In this document: in pieces, positions 1 through 12,338 of the stretch
Layout: the number at the start of each line of letters is the position of its first letter
Position numbering within the stretch: position 1 is the stretch's first letter
Assembly (NCBI RefSeq): GCF_914767665.1
Contig: NC_059505.1
Span: 33,973,506 to 34,037,505, forward strand
Direction: 5' to 3'
Source: Harmonia axyridis
Lineage: Eukaryota > Arthropoda > Insecta > Coleoptera > Coccinellidae
Length of the DNA: 64,000 bases
Notes under the pieces: model-generated
What the model was told of the DNA's origin: nothing
Seen by the model: the letters and a program-made list of their open reading frames with translations, nothing else
Database searches by the model: none
Program-made: the position numbers and the translations under genes

Positions 1-469
1 CTGAATAACTTTTTCTGAATAAACTTAACAATATTTGAAAGCTTTACTGCCTCGATTTCCAAATCAATCATGTGATTCATATTTTCACAATCAATATCTG
101 AAGTTATAATATTCGACATTAAACCTATATTTAACTTGAAGAGTTGAAAATATTGTATGTAAATTCACCTATATGTATTCGAGTCGAGAACTTACAGATA
201 TTAAAAATAAAATGTAGAAACAATCAAAACCAAATTCAACGAAAACATCTTGAATAAGGGTCATTTTGAAACGATGTACCTAAAAGAATTATGTAGGTAC
301 TTCCATTTTGTACCTCGCTGTGTGAATAGGTAATATAAATAAAGAATCGCACATCATGGAAGTAAACAGTCATTAAATGTTTATAGATTTATTGTTACAG
401 TCGAAATTATTGTATATTAATATTACCTGATTTTATTAGTGTAAAATAAATAATGCGTAATGCCTGCTG
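1..469. other. No gene seen; 3' flank of the lipase-like gene
   Basis: AT-rich sequence with short open frames only. TTTATT at 432-437 (AATAAA on minus) may be the lipase polyadenylation signal. Confidence 0.5.
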
Positions 470-3400
470 TTAATTTCTCTTCTTCTTCATTGTGGGTTGC
501 TCTGTTGTTGTTGATTTCTGTTTGATTTTCATAGTTTTATGCACTTTAGCCGTCGTTGTTGTAGTCTTTGGAAGAGGAGTTGTTTCCCCATATCGTTTTG
601 GCTTTAGTTTTGGAACTATTTCGTAGGCTTTGAAAGTTCTGTAAACCCCGTTCGGTATCATATTTGATTCTCCACAAAAATCTGGTTTGAAGAGTGTTGT
701 TGCAATTGATCCCCTTGAGAAAATAATAAAACGAAATGCAATGAAAAATAGAAACTCTCAACATTTATACAAATTGTTCCGAAAAACTTTTTTGAATTTC
801 TAAACGAATCCTTATTGTTGAAATGATAAAAATTTGCTTTTTGGCAGTAATTAAATTTTTATTCAATGTTTAACAACATTTTACAGCCAACAGCTATGAT
901 CAAAGTATCAACAATAACAAATTTATCAACTCCAATAAATGTTTTTCTGTATCTAATCCGTAATAAGATCCATATTCTTATGGTTACTTCTCTTCAATTT
1001 AATTCAATACTCATTAGATATCGAAAGCATTTTCAATCATTCATTTGAATTTCAACATTTTCTGAACAATTCATCGTTTCAATCAGCTTAGTTCAATAGA
1101 CCAATAATGAAAAAGCTAAGCTAAGGAAATTATGCCAATTGTAGATAGAAACAAATCAGATCAATAAATGAAGAATTTATTCAAACAAGAGTCAAATAAA
1201 AGCAGACAAGAGCAGAGAAAATTGAGAAAGAACACATTCATACATATACCCCAGAAGACATCTTTCACTCGCTCAAAGTAGCACAGAATATATGTGTATG
1301 GAGATCTACAACTCCTTGCCCAGAAACCTCCATGATATAAACAACATGAAAATATTTAAAAAAAAACTAGCCAAGCATCAAATATATATATATATATATA
1401 TATATAGTGAACCATATGAAGTGCCGAAATATTATGATTTATTGATGTAGAATGAAATATATTTGACTTGTCATCTCTCCGCCAGGTACCTACCAAAAAG
1501 TTAGCAAAAACTTCAGCAATTCTACAAACAAGTAGTTAGAGAAAATCTAGAAACGTTGTTGAAACCTGTATCTTATCATATGAACCAATGACCTAATCTA
1601 CTGAACATAAATGACATTAGAAATGTCAAAAAATACAGTGTTGCCATCATAACCATTTTGAATACTATAATTTGTATTGGATAACCCTAAATAAATATAG
1701 AGCAGGGTAGATCAGACCGCTTCTTAGATCTCCCTGCAGGTTATAACTCACCTTGTTATTGGTTCGAATTTTATTTTTTTAACAGGTATTCCATCTTTTC
1801 CCATCTTGAATTTTCCAATCAATGTATGCTTCTTGTTCCATTTGACTTTAGCTTCCTTCAGTCTTGATAACTTTGGATGTGATGCGTAGTACAAGTAAGT
1901 ATTATCAGACTTTGGTTTGTAAGTACGATATTTATTTCTGTGAATTGAGAAAGAAATGATAAAAGTACTGACCTTGGAGACCAATATATATTGGTTCTGC
2001 TTAATATTCTATTATTCTGATGCTCCTTTAGTCATTCCCTATATACAGGCAAACTGACAACCAGATCAACAAAATCTCAATTCTATCGGTTACTTATTGA
2101 CGAAAATATTGAAAGAGTCATTTATAATAAAGTGCAGAAGCAGAAGCCAATGATATTCTTCCACTTCTTCAGAATTCAAAAACGAGCCACAAACTGGCTA
2201 CTTTTTGAATGAAGGAGTGTTAGAATGAGCCTCCTATCCTTAGTTTTATATTTGCTGTTTATTGAGTTATATTCTTACTTCGGGTCAGGGAACGACAAGT
2301 TAGCCACGTGATTATCTTCATCAGTCAAAAACATCTCGAAATATCCGGTGTAACTACTCTTGTCTGAATCCAGTTCCACTGATATAGCGTAAGTATACAC
2401 TGAAAAACACTTAGATGTTTGAAAGCGACAAAAACTTGAGTTACTTACAGCAATAAGGACTATCAGCGGCTGTGTTCAAATAAAAAGAAGAATTCGATGT
2501 TATGTTATGTTTTGCAAGTAGCCCGAAGGTTATGCATAGATCCTCATCCTCGTCAGACATGCATGAGATACATTTCCCCTGAAAGGCATTATGATAACTT
2601 TATGTCTTGTAAGAATCAATAACAAAGGGCAATAAAAAAACATTTTTTTTGGTGCCTGGGATGTTAGAGCTGATTTCAACTTTATTTGGGACGCTGAATC
2701 TGTACATGCAATACGTTTTTCTCTATCAGGTCTACTTTTTCTGATACATCAACTGGGTTTCGTTCAGTATATTCATTTATGAGAGTTCTAAAATTATTAT
2801 ATATTCATTAATGTAGGTACAAAAAGAATGAATATATGTAGTTCAATACCACTAGCTCACTCAACGAAATTGGAAGAAGAATATAATACCGTAGCTTTGG
2901 TCTTGCAGAAGATAAAGTATCACGAACATCAATGGATGATTTGTGTAGACTAGAAATGGTCAACTTTCTTATTGGGCAGCGAAGTGAATATACGAAATAT
3001 TCGTGTTTCTTGTGCCTCTGGGATAATAGGGACAAAATACACCATTGGGATAGAAAAGATTGGCCCCAGAGAGAAAACATGCACGTTGAGGAAAAGAAAG
3101 TCATTAACAACGCTTTGGAAAAAGAGAAAAAAAGAGGAAGAAAAAAAGAAAAAAGAAAGAGAAAAAATCATACTTCCTTCGGTACATATGAATTTGAATT
3201 CATGAAGCAATTCGTGAAGACTCTTGATAAGAATGGGTCATGTTTTGCATATTATTTAGGGGTAAAAATGCATCAGTGGAGCACAAAAAACTCAAAGCAG
3301 GGATATTTGAAATCTCACAAATAAGATAATTAATTAAGGAACCTGCCTTCATGAATTCAATGAATCAAGATGAACGAGAAGCTTGAACATCATTTGTTGC

Positions 3401-6400
3401 AGTTATAGAAAATTTTCGAGGCAATTATAAAGCTCAAAACTATGTTGAAATGGTTAAGAAGATGCTCATTAGTTTCAAATCCTTAGGATGCAATATGAGT
3501 ATAAAAATACATATTTTACACAGCCAGTCAGACCGTTTTCCAGAAAATTTAGGAGACATGAGTGAGGAACAAGGTGGAAGATTTCACCAAGATATTAAAG
3601 TTATAAAATTGTGTATCTCCGAAATTTCAGCTCTTTGGTAAAAATGAATACGTTATTTGAATTCAGGATATCAAATTGATATAGAATCAGTTCAAAAAAC
3701 CTCGACACCAAATCAGCTGTTTCCCATTGTAATTGCTCTACTCACATCCAGAAAGTTTTCATAATTTGCACAACGCACACCCACAAACACACAGTCTCTG
3801 TTTTCTATGGACTCTATGAAATACTTGAAAGCTCTTTTATGGCTGCAGCCGGGTAAAATTTGTCCAGGCAGAAGTTCTTGTCTTCCGAGTTTCAATATCG
3901 AATGGTGCTTAACTTCTTTACATCCTGGTTGTACATCTGCGTTGTTTATGAAGAAATCTGCATCACCCATGAATTGTCCTGCACCTTGACTCACACCTGT
4001 TTGGATCAAGTAGAAACATGATCAGGAATCAAATTCTAAGGCTTGAGGTGGTATTGAAATACTTATGGAATAGTCTGTGTGTAATACTTCGACGTATTTT
4101 GCACAACCTGCATGCAAACGAACAATCTCTGGCATGAATTCAAATCTGGGACCTGTTGGGTCCAATCCTGAAAAAAGAAGAGTGAAGTCATAGAGTCGAA
4201 GAGAATCGTTGAGCTAAGAGATGGGTACTACCTGAAATTTTCTTCAACCCGTTTATTTCTTGTCCGACATACCCTGCAATATGAGCTCCAACTCCATGTC
4301 CTATCAAGTGTATGTCATCCTTGCATGATCCTAATGTCTGAAAAACAGAAAAATTGAATACCATTCTAAATAAGATTATGATTGTTAGAAGAAATATGAA
4401 GTAAACAGTATATTGTTCAACTAGCAGAAGAACTACGTCCTCTTGAGTCTCTGGACTATACATGATAATGGAGCGCATCAAATGATCAGATAAAATCGAG
4501 AAAGACAAGAAATGTGTTGAAAATATTGAGAGTAGATTATTATTATTATTATTAATATTGAATCAGAGTAGTTATGGCTCTATTAGCCTTCCGGGAACTG
4601 CGACCAAATTGATCTTTTGTTCTCAACCCTACCAATTCAATTGAACCCAAGGAGACCGTCGATACTGTTAACGAAGCCGATGGCATCTTTAGGAGCCTTG
4701 GCTGTTACTTCATGAGTATCCAGGACTGACTTCCACATATGAGGGTTTCTTAGGCCTGTCAATCCCGAATATTTGCACACTTTGTGTTCGGCTGTTTCAA
4801 CCTCCTCTTCACAGAGCCTGCTAATCTCATCTGCTGACGAACCTAGCAGTTCCACCAATACCCTAAGCTCAACTCCTGGCAGCTTCAAGAGCTTCCTGGT
4901 ATAAGTCTGTGAAAGGACCAAGAATTTATTGCCTGGGAAAGACTAAGAGTATTCCTTCAGAGAGTTATTCTATTGCCTCACTTCTGTTATTGGACCACTG
5001 CCTCATATTGCTCTTTTCCAAGCAACAGAAAGGCTCAGGACCAATAGCTCCTTGTTGTTCTTTCCGTAAATTCATCGGCTTTTTAGTTTCCTTCGATACC
5101 GGAATGCACAATACCCAAGAACAATTACTTTATTGCTTCTTGCCAGTTGCCTCATGGCCTCACGGGAATACAATGTCAGCAGAGACCATCAGCGTAGCTC
5201 TGATAAGATTAAAAAATATGGGAGATAAATGAAGAAATATTTAGACCAATTTTCTTCTAAGAAATGATCGTATCGTTTTCAATACGATCATAATATTATT
5301 CTCCCAGTGAAAAAAATAGGGCTTTTTCAGTCTATGGACTCAAATAAACAAATCAAATGATCAGACAAAATCGAGACGAGAAAAGAGAAAGTGTTGAAAA
5401 TGGTGAAAGAAGATTGAACAATATAAGAGATGAATGAAGAATATCTCAGACCAAACCTCTTAAAAATTACCAACTTACCAGCAGTATGTTTATGAAAACA
5501 ATTATTTCCAGAGCAACTACCCTCGCATTCGCTATAGCCTGGTCGAAAGGAGGTTCAGCCCCTGCCTCCCAGTCTACAGAAATCACATTAACAGAATACT
5601 TTTCCAGAACAGCTGATGCAAGGTGCTGCAAACTGTTTTCAGATCAAACCGCCTCCCTAAGAGTGGATATCTTTACCTTGATCCATCCAGTATATCCGTT
5701 GCTGGTGAAATCATGTATGGCTATGAGAACATCAGAGCCTCTCTGAAAACCAGCGTTGTTGAGTGATTTTGCGTTTGCAGATGCTTTCTCGAAGACCAAA
5801 GTATCCTGTTTCAAATCAAATAATCAATATGATGAAGCAATAGATTGATAAGAGTTAGTCAGCCTCTGTTCTATCGATAACCACGGTTAAAATGTAGTAT
5901 GGAAAGGACCAACGAAGATGCTGAATACCTTGTCGCCCATTTTGGGCACTTGTGTCAGAAAACATAAAAAATCTCCAAGTTATTGTTTTGAGCGATTGTA
6001 AATTGAAATTGCATGAGATCGCGGTGATGTTGAAGGTATCAGAAGGCAGGGTATTCACTCTTTTGCGTAGTCCTTCTCGTCCATATCGAACAAGCTTTGA
6101 TTGTTATTGGTGCCTCGCTTGCTCACAGCTGATCAAAAGAAAAAGAGCATCGTCGATTTCGACCAAGTGGAATAAAATTAATTATTTGCGTCAAGATGTG
6201 ACAGTGGTTGAAACATCGATTCATCACTACACTCCTGAGTCAAAGAGAACATCATCTGATTGAAAAGAAAAACAGTCTGTGAAAGCCGTCTGAAGCAACT
6301 AAAATCGTCTGGCTAGGTTGTTGCATTGGTATTTTGAGATATGCATGGTATATTGCAAGATCCTACACATTAATTCACAACTACTTATTAGCACTCCTGT

Positions 6401-7169
6401 TTGTCGAAGTGCTGAACGCCCACAGTTCCTAATCAACATTTCTTCCCATCGTTTCTTCGTTTTCTGAAGTGCTTGAGGACCTAAGAGAATTTTTCTACGA
6501 TCCTGATTAGTTAATGCAAGATTTTCAATATTTCGCATTGTATTACAGCTTGAAACTGTTGAATTCGTAGTTTTATAATGGAGCCTTCACTAAGAATCTA
6601 TGCTTTGCACGCAAACATGCAACGTTGCATGGTCCACTGTTCCATTGCTACTGAAATGTCTGGCCATCAGAACTCAAAGGCTCTACTGTTCCTTCAAAAA
6701 ACGTGAGGCTCCCGTGGTTCATCATATATCAAGTATTCATTCAAAAAATATTTTCGAATATACTCACACTGTCATCAATGCCCAATACAAGGAACTCCGT
6801 TTTTATAACATGACGCTCTAAAGGTTTGTAATTGACAGGTCTATGTTTCTCATGATACCATTCTTTTGTGACTTCTATGCATCCTATATCTTCGAAACAC
6901 TGACTGAATAGAACTATTCAAAAGAAACTGTAATTAACAAAAATCACTGAAATATGAATCGAATGAAATTGAAATACATCCCGTATATGAGTTTGGATTG
7001 TAATATTAATATCTGATGATGTTTGGTCCTTACCCATATCTACATTCTTATTTATTGTTCTGTCTTCAGTGTCAATGCTTGATATGATTCCCATATTTGT
7101 TAAAAAAATTATGTATCTTAAGTGAATATAGGAAAAACTGAATATGAAAAACATCTCTACATAGAGCAT
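470..7169 (-). CDS. Pancreatic-lipase-family protein lacking the catalytic serine (11 exons, 566 aa)
   Basis: Exons read on the minus strand: 7169-7034, 6913-6768, 5805-5677, 5625-5479, 4337-4232, 4167-4063, 3996-3746, 2578-2449, 2399-2279, 1937-1752 and 713-470. All join in frame at GT..AG borders; the exon 2 acceptor is the least certain. The N-terminus is hydrophobic (signal-peptide-like). Family landmarks: CFEDIGC near residue 50, HDF at about 125 (family: HGF/HGW oxyanion loop), IHLIGHGVGAHIAG at 195-208, GLDPTGP at 222-228, CSHKRA around His309, then a cysteine-rich end of the lipase domain and a PLAT-like C-terminal region followed by a Thr/Lys-rich tail. Asp224 and His309 of the triad are present and spaced as usual, but the nucleophile position 201 is Gly (codon GGA). 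The likely product is a secreted, catalytically inactive lipase homologue; a binding role is inference. A possible AATAAA signal lies near 432-437. Introns carry transposon relics. Confidence 0.88.
1250..1410 (+). mobile_element. LINE 3'-end relic with (TA)n tail, in the last lipase intron
   Basis: The plus strand reads YNSLPRNLHDINNMKIFKKK, a C-terminal motif common in non-LTR retrotransposon ORFs. It is followed by a TA microsatellite at about 1381-1406. No intact coding sequence remains. Confidence 0.5.
2150..2245 (+). repeat. Solo end of the long-inverted-repeat family also at 48.5-49.7 kb
   Basis: Matches the 'cttcca..aaaaacgagccac..gaatgagcctcct' end of that family. It lies in the intron between lipase exons ending at 1937 and 2279. 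Confidence 0.5.
2880..3641 (+). mobile_element. Decayed transposon-associated ORF inside a lipase intron
   Basis: Fragments in several frames read KYHEHQWMICVD, RSEYTKYSCFLCLWDNRD, MKQFVKTLDKNGSCFAYYLG, and then IENFRGNY..NYVEMVKKMLISF..LGCNMSIKIHILHSQSD..FPENLGDMSEEQGGRFHQDIKV. I recognise this as a multi-copy ORF family common in insect and other animal genomes, but I cannot name the element class. A frameshift near 2948, a Lys/Glu/Arg-rich low-complexity insertion at about 3110-3165 and other breaks make it nonfunctional. It is antisense to the host gene. Confidence 0.6.
4535..5210 (-). mobile_element. LINE relic (RNase H region and 3' tail) in a lipase intron
   Basis: On the minus strand one frame has GAIGPEPFCCLEKSNMRQW and a later one LCEEEVETAEHKVCKYSGL, like the RNase H and terminal Cys/His region of Jockey/I-type LINEs. 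It ends in an (ATT)n tract near 4540-4555. It has frameshifts and lies in the intron between lipase exons ending at 4337 and 5479. Confidence 0.6.
5955..6300 (+). mobile_element. Mariner transposase relic in lipase intron 2
   Basis: Reads VIVLSDCKLKLHEIAVMLKV and SEGRVFTLL, then further on ETSIHHYTPESKRTSSD, both standard mariner transposase blocks. The internal part is broken and no inverted repeats were identified. Confidence 0.65.
6299..6538 (-). other. Unassigned open frame (79 aa) in lipase intron 2
   Basis: Encodes ALTNQDRRKILLGPQALQKT and more; not recognised. It adjoins the mariner relic and is probably transposon-derived. No support as a gene. Confidence 0.2.
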
Positions 7170-7406
7170 TTGAGTACTGACATTGAATGATAGCTTGACA
7201 GATTTGAAATTACAATCACCGAATTAAAAACATCAATATAATTTTTCTTCGATGTTCGTGGTTTTTATTCGTTTCGACTTAATATTTGTTTATTTGAATT
7301 TATTCTTATAACTTATATTGCAAATTAGAAATATTAGGTAATGCAAAAGAGGAGCTCAAAAATACTTCTTTAATAAACAAAGTATTGAATGACAATTGAA
7401 TTCATG

Positions 7407-8708
7407 TTAATGTTCAGTGCTGTCTTGCACCGTTGTTGTCTTTGTGCTGTTTTCTATTGCTTCAGTTACCGTAGAATTCTTCGATGAACTTGAATAATTA
7501 ACCTTTGAACCTCCATCAACTTGAACTGGAAGCTCATTCTGGACAGCAGGTTTAATCGTTACAATTTTTTTAGTACTGCTTTCGCCATTGTGCTGAATTG
7601 TTGAATTTTTCCCATTGACGTCCTTCTTCTCAAAGTATTTCCGGCTTCCTTGTAACTTCTGTCGACATTCGTTGGCTTCGTTTACTATAACGCATTCTAC
7701 CAACTCATAAAGTTTGTCTAATTTGTTAACTTCTGAACTACCGTAGAACCAGTAAACAGGATTCAAATTCCTCAGGTTGAAGGTCTGGAAATACTTGCTT
7801 GAGTTAGGTGCAGTTGCATTGTTAACAATTTGTGTTTCATCCAGACTAGGAGTGGGGTTTGAAGATCCCCATGCTGGAAATAGATAATTTCCTGGAAATA
7901 AGATATTCATTAGTCTATTGCAATACTACATACGAATGGATAAAATTGTATAAAAAATCTAGTAAATGCAGTAGGATGTCAAGAGCTTCTGTTTCCTATT
8001 TTAACTTGAAATCTGTTCTTCGGTGCTTTACCTTGTAGTCACCCATTCACACAGTAACATATTAGAAACTGCTCAACCTCAAGATGATATTAGTAACCTT
8101 CATATTCAGTTTCATTTAAAATTACTTCAAAAATAGAATTGAAATTTGAAATGCCTAATAAGACGAATAATAATTTTTTCATAACAGATTTCGAAGACCT
8201 TAAATGCAAAATGTTAATAGAACAGGAAAAATTGGAACTGTTTCGGGATGAATCTCTAGGTATGATTCTCGAAAATAAACCAAGAAATAACATAGGTAAT
8301 TTATATAAGAAAATATTCTCCCAATTCTATCATGTACGAATTTTCCTTTACGAAGAAAGGTCAAGTTGAAGCTAATGAAAGCGAAATAATATTATTTATA
8401 GAATACAACTCAAAACATCGATGATGCCTACAAAAAATCTTTCATACTTGACCCAATGAAGTCTTCGTGATAAGTGTTAGATAGACAATTATGTTGGATG
8501 TACATTATATTTACATAATGTGTGAATTCTTTATTTACATAATTTTTGAAAGAAAAACTCAAGGTTTTATTCGAAAAATGTTGTTTTATGCATATTTTCA
8601 ATGTTAATTCCAACAAAAATTATTATAAAAACTTAATAAATTCGTTTATATCAACTTACCACTGACTCCTTGGAGAACCAACATACAACCAAACAATAAG
8701 GGATACAT
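7407..8708 (-). CDS. Small secreted Ser/Thr/Asn-rich protein, function unknown (2 exons, 177 aa)
   Basis: Exon 1 (8708-8660) encodes MYPLLFGCMLVLQGVSG, a typical signal peptide. It is spliced in phase 1 at a GTAAGT donor to exon 2 (7891-7407), whose acceptor is TATTTCCAG. The mature part has a conserved-looking segment around NLNPVYWFYGSSEVNKL, two cysteines about a dozen residues apart (ECVIV..ECRQ), and a C-terminal half rich in Ser, Thr and Asn with many N-x-S/T sites, ending STEH. I do not recognise the family. It lies 238 bp upstream of the lipase-like gene in the same orientation, so the two are adjacent tandem secretory genes; a shared role is only a guess. A TATA-like box sits about 40 bp upstream of the ATG. 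Possible AATAAA signals lie near 7290-7300. Confidence 0.75.
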
Positions 8709-8744
8709 TTTGAAGTTTATGAAAGGTACTTACCTGTCTTGAAG

Positions 8745-8752
8745 CTTATATA
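8745..8752 (-). promoter_or_regulatory. TATA-like box for the small secreted-protein gene
   Basis: TATATAAG read on the minus strand, about 40 bp before the ATG at 8708. This would place transcription start near 8720 with a very short leader. A GTAAGT just after it could alternatively be the donor of a short noncoding first exon. Confidence 0.45.
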
Positions 8753-9229
8753 CGTTTTCGTTCAAACTGCTAATCATAATTACTTTATCTTTTCAACGAT
8801 ATTTCAAAGTAAAAATCAGAATTCCATGTAAAATGTTGAGATTAGCTATGAGAGAATGTTTTAGGTCCATCACAGGAAATACGTATCTGAAATGATAAAA
8901 ACAATATGTGTACTTAGGTACCGATGTAACAAATATCTTGGTGTAGTGGAATATTCAAAGAATTTGTGAATCTTCATTTGGCAGATTGAACTGGATGATA
9001 ATAATTATCTAATATGGGTTTCAGACTAGTAGTTAATTCAAAATTCAAAAAACAGAAGTACTTTTTCTACTTTAGTTAGCAAAATGATTTGGTACACGCA
9101 ATTCAGATGAGATAACCTTTACAATTTTCATCTTAACCTATTTAGCCAATCTAATTCAATCTGATCCAGTTTATTTGATCCACTCTTCCAATAACATGCA
9201 AAGTATCTATTTGAAGATTAAAGAGAAAA

Positions 9230-12200
9230 ATGATTCTACCCATCTTAATTTTTGTGATAGTTTTGATAGTCATCCATAAATATGTGTTTAGAGACATCGA
9301 TGAATCAGAGAAAAATTTCCAGAAGATACCTGGTCCAAAAGGATTACCATTCTTAGGAAATATCCAGGATTTATTTTGCAATGGTGGTTAGTAAAATTAT
9401 TTCTTTCTATTACAAAAAAAATGATTAGAGTGACATTATCTTATTGGAAAATAAAACGAAAATATTTTGGCTTTGGACAGCTATCCTCGTCATACATACC
9501 CACGTAATTAAAAGATACCCATAGCTTTTGATAATGCATGCTTTATTGAAAATTTTCTCTGAATACCATTGTACAAAATAAAAAAATTCTAAATGTATTT
9601 TATGAATCATTGTTCATCTTATTATTTCATTTATTATAATCTCAGTGAGAAATGAAAAAAAGTTTATTTTTTTATTATTATTTTTATTTTAGTCAATGTT
9701 TTCCCTTTATATTAGGTGTAGTAAAAAGAAATCCTTTATTTTTCCAACAGATGGCATTAGTTATTTGTCTCTAACTTTGCATGAGTCCGATCGGGTTCCA
9801 CTAGATGACGTTAGGAAGATATTACTACAAAAACTTTTCTGACAGTTTTGTGATTCGCAAAGGAAAACTAGGCTATATTTTACATTTTTGCTTTGGTAAA
9901 GGCGAAAATGCACACCAGGCAGCTGAAGATGTAAATTGTGTTCATGGTCCTGATGGTGACTGCAATCACGCGCAATTTTGGTTTCGTCGATTCCGATTCG
10001 GTAATTCCTATCTCAAAAATGCATCATTACCTTCAAAATAGCAACAAAATATCGAACAAAACGGAGCATAGTTGACCTGAATTGAATCATTCTAAATATG
10101 GTAATTGAAGCCTTGGTTTTCATGCAAACTTAATAAATTTCTTTTTACTAACATTATATATGTTACTTGAAATCAACCTCTAATACAATCGTGATATTCC
10201 TGAGTAAGGTTTTTTCAAACTTATATTCACCTAACAAAGTACAAGAAGAAATCTTAAATAGAATAGGAAAAAAATATTTCCGAATTTGAGATGATAGAAT
10301 ATGCATTATTATTCCATTCCATAAATTTCAGAAGACAGATGGAAAAGATTAAGAGCTAGAGCTCTTGAATATTATCCCATATATAAAATGGAAGTTCTCA
10401 ATATGAAGATGGTACACTTACTTGACCCATCAGACGTAGAGGTAAAATAATTAAATTTTATGGTCTATTCATTTCTAACCTTTGTACTTAAGGTCATCTT
10501 AGGTGATCCAAAATTTACTTCAAAAGGAAGACTTTATGAACCATCAAAATTCTGGTTAGGAGAGGGATTGTTAGTATCTGCAGGTGAATTTTCTCAATTT
10601 CTTTTTTTTTTGTGAAAAACCTTTTGTTCATTCTTGATTATATTTCAGGGGAAAAATGGAGGAAAGGCAGAAAGTTACTAACGAAAACTTTCCATTTTGG
10701 GGTTCTCAAAAATTACATGCATATTTTCAATGAACAACTGGAAATTTTAAATAAATCTTTTGAATCGAAACACGGAGAACCTGCTCAACTCACTTCTCTA
10801 CTCCAATTTCACTCGTTGAGAATAATTTGCTGTGAGTAGTTGTTTGTTTTCAACAAATATATTTGATTTGATTTTGTTTGTTCTCTATTTTGCTTTGTTG
10901 AATAAGGATGATGAAGATATCATGTTTTCTGTTTCTACAGCCACCACAGTTGGGGGACAAGTCGAAATAAGCAAGAAATCCGGCGAATCATTATTGAATT
11001 CGTTAGAAACTCTGACCAAAATAGTTGGCATAAAAATGACAATACCACTCATGAATTTTCTGTATAAGTTCACTTATTTGCTAAGAGAGGAAAGAGAAGC
11101 CCTGCAAGATTACAATGACTTTGCATATCGCCTCATTGAGAAAAATGATGACTGCAAAGATATGGATGAAGATACGGATCATCCAAGGTTATTGAAAGTA
11201 CTCTTACAAAATTGTGATTCGGAGGATGTAAAAGATCATATGAAAAATTTTCTTTTCGCGGTAAGTTATTAAAGTTCGTACTAATGTGGCGAAGTTTTTT
11301 CCTAATTTATTTTTATTTATTTTATTTCAAGGGACAAGATACAATGACAACAACGCTAACTTTTTATTTGTATGTACTGGCGAACAAACCAGAAATTCAG
11401 GTGAGACCTTCACGAAACTATTGAAAGAAAATATGAATTATTGTTAAGTATGTAGACCGGTTTTGAAAATGGTTATGTTTACATTTGTGTTTTCTTCACA
11501 TTTGGAATACTAGTGGTCTGAAAGACTGCGTACTAGTGGTCTGAAAGACTGCGATCTTTAAGAAATGACCTTTCAAAAATGTCAATAAGTTTATTCATTC
11601 AAATTGCATGCTCGGTGGAAGCAAAGTATTTGAACTATCAGTCTAGCCCGGATATGTTGAATAATGTCATATTTTTTTCCCGAAGGATGAAATTCTCAAT
11701 GAAATCCTGGCTATAAGCGTGAATGAAAATCCTACCTATGGAGAAATAACACAAATGGGTCTTCTAGATCGATTCATCAAAGAGTGCTTGAGATTGTACT
11801 CACCTGCTCCTTTCATTGGTAGAACAGTAGAAGAAGATGTAAGTCTTCCAAGTGGTTATACAATACCAGCCGGAACCTCTGTTTTCATAGATATCTTTGA
11901 TATACATAGGCACCCGAAACTGTATCCTAACCCAGAATATTTCGACCCTAGTAGATTTCTTCCGGAAAATTGTGGAAAGAGACATCCATATTCATTCATA
12001 CCATTCAGCGCAGGTCCTAGGAATTGTATTGGTAAGTAAAGAATACATAGCTGTGAGTTTTTATGAACTCTGAAGTTCACTTTGGAACTTTGGAATACAA
12101 ATTCTTAATCAACCTGCGGAGTTAATTCAAAGAATTAACAAATAAGAAGGAAATTAATTTTCTCATTTCAGCACAGAAGGTTGCCATGCTAGGAATAAAA

Positions 12201-12338
12201 ACAACTATATGCGGAATTTTGAAGAAATTCAGAATTGAACCAATAGGATCACTTGAAGATATAATCTTCGTTCCTCATTTACTCTTAAAGAGTAAACATC
12301 CCTTAGAGGTGAAGTTTATACCCAGAGTGTCATTATAG
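9230..12338 (+). CDS. Cytochrome P450, CYP4 clan, gene 1 (8 exons, 480 aa)
   Basis: Exons 9230-9386, 10332-10441, 10493-10583, 10649-10831, 10941-11260, 11332-11400, 11686-12031 and 12172-12338; every junction keeps phase. The start is the first ATG before a hydrophobic membrane anchor (MILPILIFVIVLIVI) and the proline-rich hinge IPGPKGLPFLGN. Other landmarks: GEKWRKGRKLLT (helix C), I-helix AGQDTMTT at about 287-294, ExxR as ECLR at 343-346, and the heme loop FSAGPRNCIG with Cys424. It is an ER-bound monooxygenase that would use NADPH-P450 reductase; the substrate cannot be told. The I-helix has Ala where many CYP4 proteins have the Glu that can bind heme covalently. Intron 1 contains a mariner relic. 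The gene is intact and is the most diverged of the cluster. Confidence 0.93.
9715..10060 (+). mobile_element. Mariner N-terminal relic in P450 gene 1 intron 1
   Basis: The frame reads FCFGKGENAHQAAEDVNCVH and FWFRRFRFGN, the helix-turn-helix region of mariner transposases. The catalytic part is absent. Confidence 0.6.
11508..11554 (+). repeat. Short direct repeat in P450 gene 1 intron 6
   Basis: 'tactagtggtctgaaagact' occurs twice back to back. Confidence 0.8.

Noticed and set aside
1381..1406. (TA)n microsatellite as a possible regulatory element
   Set aside because: It directly follows a LINE C-terminal relic and reads as its tail.
3713..3745. Lipase ending in a read-through stop after the His309 exon
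   Set aside because: A GTGAGT donor at 3745 joins in phase to the cysteine-rich exon at 2578, which fits the family far better.
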